Positions 32,994-40,543 of a DNA stretch of 64,000 bases are shown here, one piece after another. The stretch spans positions 2,920,001 through 2,984,000 of the forward strand of contig CP119310.1 in assembly GCA_029203185.1 (NCBI GenBank), in the 5' to 3' direction. The stretch comes from Candidatus Chryseobacterium colombiense. GTDB taxonomy: Bacteria > Bacteroidota > Bacteroidia > Flavobacteriales > Weeksellaceae. Numbering within the stretch: position 1 is the first letter of the stretch; every line of letters begins with the position of its first letter. Made by a program: the position numbers and the translations under genes. The notes beneath the pieces are model-generated. The model did no database searches. It was given only the letters and a program-made list of their open reading frames with translations, and had not been told where the DNA came from.

Positions 32994-33512
32994 ATGAGTT
33001 ATAAAGAAAAACTAAAAGATATTAAGGCATTTGTCTTCGATGTAGACGGCGTTTTCACTGACGGAAGTGTGTATCTGATGCCCGGAGGAAATATGTGCAG
33101 GGTGATGAATGTATTGGATGGATATGCAGTCGTAAAAGCCTTAAAAAACAATTATTTAATAGGAGTAATCACAGGAGGAAATGATGAAATGGTAAAACAC
33201 AGAATCAATTACTTAGGTATTGAAGATTATTATCCGAAATCTCATAATAAACTCGAAGATTTTGAAGATTTCAAAAAGAAATATCATCTTAAAAATGAGG
33301 AAATTTTAACAATGGGTGATGATTTACCGGATATTCATATCATGGAAAATTCTTCTATTGCAGCCTGCCCAGAAAATGCTGTTCCGGAAGTGAAGGCTGT
33401 TTCAGATTATATTTCTCCCATAAAAGGTGGAAGTGGAGCAGTACGTGACGTCATTGAGCAGGTAATGAAGGTTCAGGGAAAATGGCACGACGATAACACC
33501 CAATCTATTTAA
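32994..33512 (+). CDS. kdsC: KdsC-type HAD phosphatase
   Basis: KdsC dephosphorylates 3-deoxy-D-manno-octulosonate 8-phosphate to give KDO for lipid A. The 172-residue protein has the HAD motif FDVDGVFTDG near residues 15-24, VITGG (motif II), and GDDLPDI (motif IV). It lacks a cap domain, as expected for a tetrameric C0-type HAD. PENAVPEVKAVSDYI and GGSGAVRDVIE are family blocks. It follows DUF2520 and precedes maf. Confidence 0.93.
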   Translation: MSYKEKLKDIKAFVFDVDGVFTDGSVYLMPGGNMCRVMNVLDGYAVVKALKNNYLIGVITGGNDEMVKHRINYLGIEDYYPKSHNKLEDFEDFKKKYHLKNEEILTMGDDLPDIHIMENSSIAACPENAVPEVKAVSDYISPIKGGSGAVRDVIEQVMKVQGKWHDDNTQSI

Positions 33513-33521
33513 TTGCTGAAA

Positions 33522-34076
33522 ATGAAGATATTATTAGCATCACAGTCTCCAAGAAGGAAAGAGCTTTTATCAAACTTAGGTTTTGATTTTGAAGTGGTAA
33601 AAATTGACTGTGAGGAAATTGTTCCTGAGCATATTAAAGTAGGAGAGGCGGCAGCTTATCTGTCTGAATTAAAATCAAATGCATTTCAAAAACTGGAAGA
33701 AAACGAAATTCTACTGACTGCGGATACCGTTGTAGCCATTGATAATCAGTTTCTTGGAAAGCCACAAAATGAAGAGGAAGCCAGAAAAATGCTGGAGTTA
33801 CTTTCAGGAAAAACCCATCAGGTTTATACCGGAATTACTATTAAAACTTTAAATAATACAATCACTGAAACTGATGTTGCAGATGTTGAAATCGATGAAT
33901 TAACAACTGATGAAATAGAATATTATATTCAGAATTACAGACCTTTTGATAAAGCAGGAAGCTATGGAATCCAGGAATGGCTAGGAATGGCTAAAATTAA
34001 AAAGATACATGGCAGCTTTTATACAATTATGGGACTTCCTACCCATTTGGTTTACAAAATTTTGAAAGAAATATAA
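33522..34076 (+). CDS. maf: Maf-like nucleoside triphosphate pyrophosphatase
   Basis: Maf proteins hydrolyse canonical and modified nucleoside triphosphates (dTTP/UTP type here) to monophosphates. The protein starts MKILLASQSPRRKELL, the signature N-terminus. TADTVVAIDNQFLGKP and SGKTHQVYTGI are conserved, and the C-terminus has the KAGSYGIQEW and HGSFYTIMGLP blocks. I chose the ATG at 33522 rather than an upstream TTG. It follows kdsC by nine bases. Confidence 0.93.
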   Translation: MKILLASQSPRRKELLSNLGFDFEVVKIDCEEIVPEHIKVGEAAAYLSELKSNAFQKLEENEILLTADTVVAIDNQFLGKPQNEEEARKMLELLSGKTHQVYTGITIKTLNNTITETDVADVEIDELTTDEIEYYIQNYRPFDKAGSYGIQEWLGMAKIKKIHGSFYTIMGLPTHLVYKILKEI

Positions 34077-34162
34077 AGAGTTTCAATATAAAATTTTATT
34101 ATTTTTACAAAATCATCAAATCTGCTGATAATAAAATGCAGATTAGCGAGTTATATTGAATA

Positions 34163-36700
34163 ATGAAAAAGAAAATTTTATTCCTTTTAACATCCTGTAT
34201 CGTAATTTCTTGCGGAATGAAAGTCAAGAAGCCGGAACAACGATCCAAATTTTTAAAAGGTTTTTCCACATACTACAATACTCTTTTTAATGCTAAAGAT
34301 GCACTAAATTCAGAGTTTCAGACCCGGGATAAAGCGCATAAAGATAATTTTTATGCTCCTTATATTCCTATTCTTACCTACGAAGATCAGCCTTTAGGAA
34401 GTGATCTTGGCCAGTCTGCCGCATTTGCTGAAAATTCCATGAAAATGGGAGGCGTAAATGGGAGAGGAGAAGGCAGCAGAATGTCACCTAATAAGTCTCC
34501 GGGAGTACCTGGAATGTCTGGGTCTGGGATACCCGGAAACCCTCAGGATCCTAATCAAGCCACTCCGAAAGGAGCAAGTGCATTAGAAATTTCTGAAGCA
34601 AAAGCTTTAAAGGCAGTTAATAAATATTCAGTAATTAAAAATGGCGAAGAGAAAAACAAAGCCATTTTTGATGCTTATATGATTCTTGCACAATCCAGAA
34701 TCTATCAGAATAAACCGTTAGAAGCTCTGGATGCTTTGAACTATGTTTTTTCTAATATGAAAGGCGATAAAAGGATTCCTTTGGCTTATATTTACCAAGG
34801 TCTGGCTTATTCGCAGATGAAAAACTATAATAAAGCCCATGAGATTTTTGCCAGACTTAAGGATGAAAAAATTGATAAAGATTATAAGAAACTTTTGACT
34901 ATTTTCCATGCAGAATCCTTATTGGATGCTGGAAGAAAGGAAGAAGCAGTAACAGAATTAGACCTTGCTTATGAAGTAAATAACAACAGAAAACTGAAAA
35001 GCAGAATTGCTTATTTGAGAGGACAGGTATTAGAAAATCTGGGACAAAACGAAAAAGCAAGAGAGAGTTTCTTAGCTGCCTATAAATATGCCAATGACTT
35101 TGAATTTGAAGTAAAATCTCAGATTGCCGTAGCAAAAACCTTCAATGGAAAAGGAGATTACAGCGGTGCCAGAAAATATCTTGAAGACATCAGTAAAAAA
35201 GGAACATATGCTTCCAGAAAAAATGAATTTTATTATGCTTTAGGATTAATGGCAAACAAAGCCGGAAAAACAGAAGAAGCTCAACAGTTTTTCAGAAAAT
35301 CTTTAAAGGAAAAAGTTTCAGATCAACAGCTTCGCGGACTGACTTATTATGAAATAGGAAAGGGGTATTTAGATAAAAACGATTACATTGGAGCAGGAAT
35401 TTATTATGATTCTGCATTAGCTGTAATGACTTACCAGCCTTCAAAAATTCTTTTACAGGATCAGTCGTCTTACATCAAGAAAATCTCTAAAAACTACTAT
35501 CTGATCAAGAAAAATGACAGTATCATTTCTTTAGCTAAAATGAGTCCTGAGCAGAAAACAGACTTTTTTACCAAATATATTGCTAAGATAAAAGCAAAAG
35601 AAGAAAAAGAAGAGCTGGAAAGAAGACGTGCCGAAAGAAACAAAGGTTTTGATACAGGAGATTATAATTCTACCTCTATTTTTGCCAACAGCTCAAATTC
35701 TTTTGAAGATTTTGGAGTTGCCGCTAAAGGTTTTTATTTTGCCAATACTGGTACTGTAAGCAAAGGAACATCAGCATTTAGGCAGACATGGGGGGACAGA
35801 GCTCTTGCTGATAACTGGCGTTATTCTAAGAAAATGGCCACCCTTGAAGATATGAAAAATGAGGCGTTAGGAACCACTTCAGTACCTAATCCAAGACGTT
35901 TTGAAACGGCTTATTATATTGAACAAATTCCAACTGATATAAGCCAATTGAAAAAGGATAGAGATACAGCTTCCCTAGGATTGGGAATCATGTATCAGAA
36001 TTATTTTACCAATACTCCTTTAGCTACAAAAACGCTATACGATCTGGTGGATGTGAAACCTGAAGAAAAAGTAATGCTCCAGGCACTGTACGAAATTTTT
36101 GCCATGAATTATGAAAAAAATCCACAGGCAGCCGAAAGAGCAAAACAAAAGCTTTTAACTGATTATCCGTATACTTCTTATGCGGAATTTGTAAGAAATC
36201 CTAAGAGCAATACTTTCGTAAAATCATCTGAAGATGTAGAAAACAAGTATAAAGAAGCATTTGCCCTCTACGAAGCTGAAAAATTTACAGAGAGTAAGGC
36301 TATTTTGGATCAAGCCATACAGCAGTATCCTAAAGACGCATTGATTCCTAAATTGTATCTTTTAAATGCTTTCAATTCAGGAAAAGCGAATGGAAAAGAG
36401 GTGATGATTCTTCAACTGGAGCAAATCGCCTTAAACTATACCAAAACTCCTGAAGGAATCAAAGCAAAGGAAATGCTTAATTATTTAAAAAGTGATATTA
36501 AGTTCCAGCCTACAGATAACAAAGGGAATACAGTTCCACAAAATAAAATGAATAATAATGTGGCTCCTCAGCAGCCTGACAATGCTCCTCAACAAATAGG
36601 CACATTGAATGAAGGAAATACTAAACCTGCAAAAAAGCTGAATAATCGGCCGGGAATGCAGCCTCCAAATACGAGTCCAGTCCCTGCAAAACCACAATAA
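34163..36700 (+). CDS. PorW/SprE-like type IX secretion TPR lipoprotein
   Basis: This 845-residue lipoprotein (lipobox VISC, Cys17) has TPR-like helical repeats throughout (for example ALDALNYVFSNMKGDKRIPLAYIYQGLAY) and matches the PorW/SprE family needed for type IX secretion and gliding. It has GFSTYYNTLFNAKDAL near the N-terminus, a block I associate with this family. Residues about 96-138 form an unusual Gly/Pro/Ser-rich insert, and the C-terminal 75 residues are Asn/Pro/Gln-rich. It is a single gene between maf and tsaB. PorW is thought to link the outer membrane to the PorK/N ring. Confidence 0.88.
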   Translation: MKKKILFLLTSCIVISCGMKVKKPEQRSKFLKGFSTYYNTLFNAKDALNSEFQTRDKAHKDNFYAPYIPILTYEDQPLGSDLGQSAAFAENSMKMGGVNGRGEGSRMSPNKSPGVPGMSGSGIPGNPQDPNQATPKGASALEISEAKALKAVNKYSVIKNGEEKNKAIFDAYMILAQSRIYQNKPLEALDALNYVFSNMKGDKRIPLAYIYQGLAYSQMKNYNKAHEIFARLKDEKIDKDYKKLLTIFHAESLLDAGRKEEAVTELDLAYEVNNNRKLKSRIAYLRGQVLENLGQNEKARESFLAAYKYANDFEFEVKSQIAVAKTFNGKGDYSGARKYLEDISKKGTYASRKNEFYYALGLMANKAGKTEEAQQFFRKSLKEKVSDQQLRGLTYYEIGKGYLDKNDYIGAGIYYDSALAVMTYQPSKILLQDQSSYIKKISKNYYLIKKNDSIISLAKMSPEQKTDFFTKYIAKIKAKEEKEELERRRAERNKGFDTGDYNSTSIFANSSNSFEDFGVAAKGFYFANTGTVSKGTSAFRQTWGDRALADNWRYSKKMATLEDMKNEALGTTSVPNPRRFETAYYIEQIPTDISQLKKDRDTASLGLGIMYQNYFTNTPLATKTLYDLVDVKPEEKVMLQALYEIFAMNYEKNPQAAERAKQKLLTDYPYTSYAEFVRNPKSNTFVKSSEDVENKYKEAFALYEAEKFTESKAILDQAIQQYPKDALIPKLYLLNAFNSGKANGKEVMILQLEQIALNYTKTPEGIKAKEMLNYLKSDIKFQPTDNKGNTVPQNKMNNNVAPQQPDNAPQQIGTLNEGNTKPAKKLNNRPGMQPPNTSPVPAKPQ

Positions 36701-36704
36701 AAAT

Positions 36705-36736
36705 AAAAAAGCGAAGAAACTAATCTTCGCTTTTCT
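36705..36736. terminator. Terminator overlapping the end of tsaB
   Basis: AAAAGCGAAGA and TCTTCGCTTTT arms with flanking A and T runs follow the PorW-like stop. The right arm overlaps the last codons of the converging tsaB gene. Confidence 0.85.
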
Positions 36737-37400
36737 TTTTCTTTACTCCATGAAAATCCTTAAGATAAAAAGGTTCAAAGTAAGCTATATCTTCAAACTC
36801 TTTTTTATTGATTTTCTCAAGGCTCTTTTTAATTAAATATTGCGCAGAAGGGTAGATGTCTTCATTATACTCAGCATTAGGAAGCTGTAAAATTTCCTTT
36901 GCCTTTTTAGCGCCATCTCCTACAAATATTACTTTTTTGTCTTTAAATTCTTCAAAAGAATGTTCATCTAAAATTTTAGCTTCCGTTTCAGAAATCTCTT
37001 CTCCTGTTTTTCCATCATAAACTGCCGTATAAACCTCCATTCTTCTCGCATCGATCAAAGGGATTACAAAGTCATAGTTTTTACCTAAAAAGGGCTCTAT
37101 CATACTTTCTAAAGAATTCACAGCAACCAATGGAACTTTCAGTCCATAACAAAAGCCTTTTGCAGAAGAAGCACCAATTCTTAATCCTGTATACGAACCC
37201 GGACCTTTTCCTAATGAAACAGCTTCGATATCTTTCACAGAAATTCCGGCTCCTTCCATAGCCCACTCAACAAAAGTATGGAGACTTTCAGACTGCTTAT
37301 AATTATCGGAAACTTCCTCTGTAAGGCACAGAAGTTTTTCGTCGTCTGAGATTGCTACCGAGCAGTTTTTCGAAGAAGTTTCTAGATATAAAATTTTCAT
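36720..37400 (-). CDS. tsaB: tRNA threonylcarbamoyladenosine biosynthesis protein TsaB
   Basis: TsaB is a partner of TsaD and TsaE in making t6A on ANN-decoding tRNAs. The 226-residue protein starts MKILYLETSSKNCSVAI and has SLGKGPGSYTGLRIGASSAKG, the ASKHA-fold signature of TsaB, and SLESMIEPF. The C-terminal half is a weaker second lobe ending in a Lys-rich tail. Length is within the family range. Confidence 0.92.
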   Translation of the reverse strand: MKILYLETSSKNCSVAISDDEKLLCLTEEVSDNYKQSESLHTFVEWAMEGAGISVKDIEAVSLGKGPGSYTGLRIGASSAKGFCYGLKVPLVAVNSLESMIEPFLGKNYDFVIPLIDARRMEVYTAVYDGKTGEEISETEAKILDEHSFEEFKDKKVIFVGDGAKKAKEILQLPNAEYNEDIYPSAQYLIKKSLEKINKKEFEDIAYFEPFYLKDFHGVKKKKSED

Positions 37401-37453
37401 TTTTTCAGTATAATAATTTGATTGTTCAGCGATTTAACTACTAAACATTTCTG

Positions 37454-37461
37454 CAAATTTA
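37454..37461 (-). promoter_or_regulatory. Putative -7 element for tsaB
   Basis: The minus strand reads TAAATTTG, matching TAnnTTTG, about 54 bp before the tsaB start. Confidence 0.4.
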
Positions 37462-37477
37462 AACCATTATTTTGAGA

Positions 37478-38227
37478 CTACTTTCTGTAAATCGTTCTCG
37501 GTTCTGCCTGAGCAGTCGGATAGATCGTCATATCCGAAATACACACATGTTTCGGAGCGTTTACACAATAGGCAATAGAATCCGCTATATCTTCAGCTTT
37601 TAAAGGCTCATATCCTGCATATACAGTAGCCGCTTTTTCACCGTTTCCTTTAAATCTTACCATAGAAAAATCTGTTTCTACAGCTCCCGGTTGAATATTG
37701 GTTACTTTAATTCCGAATTCTGTTAATTCGATTCTCATTCCTTCCGAAATTACATCCACCGCTTTTTTTGTAGCACAGTATACAACTCCATTTGCATACG
37801 TTTGCCTCGCCGCTACAGAGCTTATGTTTACAATATGCCCTGAATTTCTTTCTTTCATGCCCGGAATAATCATTTTGGAAACATATAAAAGACCTTTCAC
37901 ATTCCCATCAATCATTGAATCCCAATCATCTGTTTTTCCCGCCGAAAGAGGATCTAAACCATGTGCATTTCCTGCATTATTAACCAGAACATCAATATCT
38001 TTCCATTCTGCAGGAAGTGAATTGACCGCTGTTTCGACTTCTTCTAAATTCCTTACATCAAATTTTAAACTAAATATTTCGGTGAAATCTGATAATTCTG
38101 CTTTTAATGATTCAAGAACTTCAGATCTTCTTCCGCAAATGATAATTCGATTTCCTTGTTTAGCAAGCAGCTCCGCTGTAGATTTTCCTATTCCGGAAGT
38201 CGCTCCGGTTACTAATATTGTTTTCAT
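37478..38227 (-). CDS. SDR family NADP-dependent oxidoreductase (YdfG-like)
   Basis: This 249-residue short-chain dehydrogenase has the cofactor loop TGATSGIG (residues 7-14) followed by GRRSEVLESL, which suits NADP. NNAGNA, ISSVAARQ, and the catalytic YCATK with Ser upstream are present. PGAVETDFSMVRFKG in the substrate loop resembles YdfG 3-hydroxy acid/serine dehydrogenases. Substrate is not certain. It stands alone between tsaB and yraN. Confidence 0.9.
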   Translation of the reverse strand: MKTILVTGATSGIGKSTAELLAKQGNRIIICGRRSEVLESLKAELSDFTEIFSLKFDVRNLEEVETAVNSLPAEWKDIDVLVNNAGNAHGLDPLSAGKTDDWDSMIDGNVKGLLYVSKMIIPGMKERNSGHIVNISSVAARQTYANGVVYCATKKAVDVISEGMRIELTEFGIKVTNIQPGAVETDFSMVRFKGNGEKAATVYAGYEPLKAEDIADSIAYCVNAPKHVCISDMTIYPTAQAEPRTIYRK

Positions 38228-38271
38228 TTTATTGTAAAATGTATGATTCTAGATCGTAAACACTTGATACT

Positions 38272-38643
38272 TTAGTTGGCATCAAATGCTTCAAAAGCAT
38301 CTTCAATATGCTCCATATTTAAGTTTCCTTTGTCATTGGGAAGAACAGAAATAATATCAAATCTCACCTCCTGATTTTTATTAAATTCTTCTAAGTAATG
38401 ATTCGCCGCAGAAACGATTAATTTTATTTTGGTTTTAGTTACTGCTTCCTGAGGCAGCATAAAAGCATCTGTAGATCTTGCTTTTACTTCCACAACAACA
38501 ATCAGATTATCTTTTTCAGCAATAATATCGATCTCAGCTCTTTGAAACCTGAAATTTCTCACTAAGATTTTATAGCCGTTTTTCTGTAAATATTCAACAG
38601 ACAGATCTTCTGCTTTTTTTCCGAAATCGTTGTGAGTCGCCAT
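38272..38643 (-). CDS. YraN family protein (UPF0102)
   Basis: This 123-residue protein has the predicted endonuclease-like fold of YraN: GKKAEDLSVEYLQKNGY, ILVRNFRFQRAEIDIIAEKDN and VVVEVKARS, with the Asp, Glu-x-Lys pattern of PD-(D/E)XK nucleases. Function is unknown. Its ATG overlaps the stop of the small membrane protein gene upstream (TAATG). Confidence 0.92.
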   Translation of the reverse strand: MATHNDFGKKAEDLSVEYLQKNGYKILVRNFRFQRAEIDIIAEKDNLIVVVEVKARSTDAFMLPQEAVTKTKIKLIVSAANHYLEEFNKNQEVRFDIISVLPNDKGNLNMEHIEDAFEAFDAN

Positions 38644-38849
38644 TAAATTATAAGATTATTTTTAATACAATGAGCTATTATACAAAAGCATATGATCAGT
38701 AAAATGATCCAAAATAATGATCCATATAAAGCAAGATTGTATTCTTCTCTTTTATTCCAAATTTCCCTTAGACTTAATTTATCTCCTTTAATTAAAGATA
38801 TAAAATAGACTACATACATACCTAGAGTACGAAGAAATAAGAAACCCAT
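38643..38849 (-). CDS. Small hypothetical membrane protein
   Basis: This 68-residue protein has two hydrophobic segments: MGFLFLRTLGMYVVYFISLI at the N-terminus and ALYGSLFWIILLIICFCIIAHCI at the C-terminus, around a charged loop (KLSLREIWNKREEYN). It sits exactly between LD-carboxypeptidase and yraN with one-base junctions on both sides, so it is probably translated in the same operon. No function is known. Confidence 0.7.
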   Translation of the reverse strand: MGFLFLRTLGMYVVYFISLIKGDKLSLREIWNKREEYNLALYGSLFWIILLIICFCIIAHCIKNNLII

Positions 38850-39791
38850 TTAAAACTCAACCTTAACCTTATCCTCAACCTTATCCTCAACCTTCATTTT
38901 CATCTTCCCACCAATAATCAAAGGCCGATTATCTTTAATATGACCATTTGGAAAACCAAAAACTACTGGAAAATCATACCTTGAAATTCTATTTGAAATC
39001 AACTGATAAGCAAATTCATCAAAGCTTTCTTCATATTGTTGATTCTCTTTTTCATCACCCATATTGGTCATTCCACCAATAACTAATCCTGAAATTTTAT
39101 GGAACACTCCGGCTAATTCAAGACTCATGATCATCCTGTCTAGTGCATAAAAGTTTTCTCCTATATCTTCTATGAATAAAATTTTATCTTTAAAATCAAA
39201 AGAATATTTAGTTCCTAAAAGGGCATAAATTAGCGCTAAATTTCCTCCAACCAATTGTCCTTCAATTCTTCCTTGCTTATTAAATTGATGGGATTTTAAG
39301 CTGTATTTTGGAGTTTTTCCTTTTAGAATATCAAAAATTAATTCATAGCTTTCTTCCGTCACTCCAAAACTTGAAGTTTTAATGGTTTGTCCATGAATAG
39401 AAGCAAAACCTTTTTTCAACAGATAGCTTTGGATCACCGTATTGTCAGAATACCCGATATACCATTTCGGCTTTTTTGTAAAGTTTTTAATATTCAGATT
39501 CTGAATAAGATGCTGACAACCATATCCTCCTCTTGAAGCCCAAATTGCTGCTATTTCATTGTCATTTAAAGCCCAATTGATATCTTTTATTCTTTCCTGT
39601 TCTGTTCCGGCATAATTATATCCGTTTGAAAATTTGGTGTAAAGATGTTCACCTAAAACAGGTTCATAGCCTTTACTTTTAATCATTTCAATTCCTTTTT
39701 CCAGTTGGGAAGCATCTACAGCTCCTGCAGGAGAAATTACAGCTATTTTATCGCCTTTTTTAAGGGATTTTGGAAAGATCATTTTTGTCAT
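38850..39791 (-). CDS. S66 family LD-carboxypeptidase
   Basis: This 313-residue protein cleaves the L,D-bond of murein tetrapeptides in peptidoglycan recycling. GDKIAVISPAG at the N-terminus, WASRGGYGCQHLI, and the nucleophile segment YIGYSDNT match MccF/LdcA. GQLVGGNLALIYALLGTKY and FIEDIGENFYALDRMI carry the Glu of the Ser-Glu-His set, and GFPNGHIKDN the His. The C-terminal tail is a short KVEDKVEDKVKVEF repeat coded by a 12-nt tandem repeat. It overlaps the upstream LysE gene by four bases. Confidence 0.92.
   Translation of the reverse strand: MTKMIFPKSLKKGDKIAVISPAGAVDASQLEKGIEMIKSKGYEPVLGEHLYTKFSNGYNYAGTEQERIKDINWALNDNEIAAIWASRGGYGCQHLIQNLNIKNFTKKPKWYIGYSDNTVIQSYLLKKGFASIHGQTIKTSSFGVTEESYELIFDILKGKTPKYSLKSHQFNKQGRIEGQLVGGNLALIYALLGTKYSFDFKDKILFIEDIGENFYALDRMIMSLELAGVFHKISGLVIGGMTNMGDEKENQQYEESFDEFAYQLISNRISRYDFPVVFGFPNGHIKDNRPLIIGGKMKMKVEDKVEDKVKVEF
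38865..38894. repeat. 12-nt tandem repeat in the LD-carboxypeptidase tail
   Basis: AACCTTATCCTC is present in 2.5 direct copies. On the coding strand it gives VEDK repeats at the extreme C-terminus, so unit changes keep the frame. Confidence 0.75.
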
Positions 39792-40474
39792 TTGGATTTT
39801 TGATATTTTACTTCAGTTTTCTCGGCTTCTTCCAATCGTTTATCGAATTGATTGAATTTTTTGAAGCTCTGCAAAAAGATAAAGAAACTGAAAATAATAA
39901 GAATTCCGCCTACAATTCTTCTGATTTTATTCGCCAGTTTCTGGGTTAATTTATCATGGAACTGTTTAGCTAAAAATATTTTGATAAGATCGATGAACAG
40001 GTAAGTCCCGATCACAATTCCTATGTATAAAATAAAATTGCCGGTATCCGGATATTGATTTCTCACCGAAATCACCGTTACCAGCCAAAAAAGGATGACT
40101 CCTACATTTAAAAGATTGAAGAAAAAACCATTAATAAACGTTTTAAAATAATTCTGATTAATGATTTTTTCTTCACCGGGCATATGCATTTTGGTTTTTG
40201 TGACCATCATTACAATTCCATATACAAAGATAAGAATAGATGTAATTCTGTAAAAACCGGGATGTTTATCAATTAAAGTTACAATATCTGCGCTCGCATA
40301 ATAAGCTGCTAAAATGCACAATAAGTCTGCAGAGATCACTCCTAAATCCAGTGCTAAAGCATGTTTAGGACCTCTGGAAAAGCTGGTTTCTATTAAAAGG
40401 AAAAAAATGGGTCCTATAAAAACCAGACTCAACATGAATCCTAATACAACAGCAGATAATATAAGTTCAAACAT
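39788..40474 (-). CDS. LysE/RhtB family translocator
   Basis: This 228-residue inner-membrane protein is of the LysE/RhtB amino-acid exporter family. Five to six hydrophobic segments are visible, with the N-terminal GFMLSLVFIGPIFFLLIETSFSRGPKHALALDLGV block containing the family's small-residue and Pro motif. The C-terminus (QSFKKFNQFDKRLEEAEK) is charged and cytoplasmic. Substrate is unknown. It overlaps the LD-carboxypeptidase gene by four bases. Confidence 0.85.
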   Translation of the reverse strand: MFELILSAVVLGFMLSLVFIGPIFFLLIETSFSRGPKHALALDLGVISADLLCILAAYYASADIVTLIDKHPGFYRITSILIFVYGIVMMVTKTKMHMPGEEKIINQNYFKTFINGFFFNLLNVGVILFWLVTVISVRNQYPDTGNFILYIGIVIGTYLFIDLIKIFLAKQFHDKLTQKLANKIRRIVGGILIIFSFFIFLQSFKKFNQFDKRLEEAEKTEVKYQKSK

Positions 40475-40521
40475 TCAGTATCTTTTTAAAATGAAAACTA
40501 AATTTCCATTTCATTTTATAC

Positions 40522-40529
40522 AAATTTAA
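40522..40529 (-). promoter_or_regulatory. Putative -7 element for the LysE-LD-carboxypeptidase operon
   Basis: The minus strand reads TAAATTTG about 48 bp before the LysE gene start, matching TAnnTTTG. Confidence 0.4.
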
Positions 40530-40543
40530 ACTTTATGATTTAA

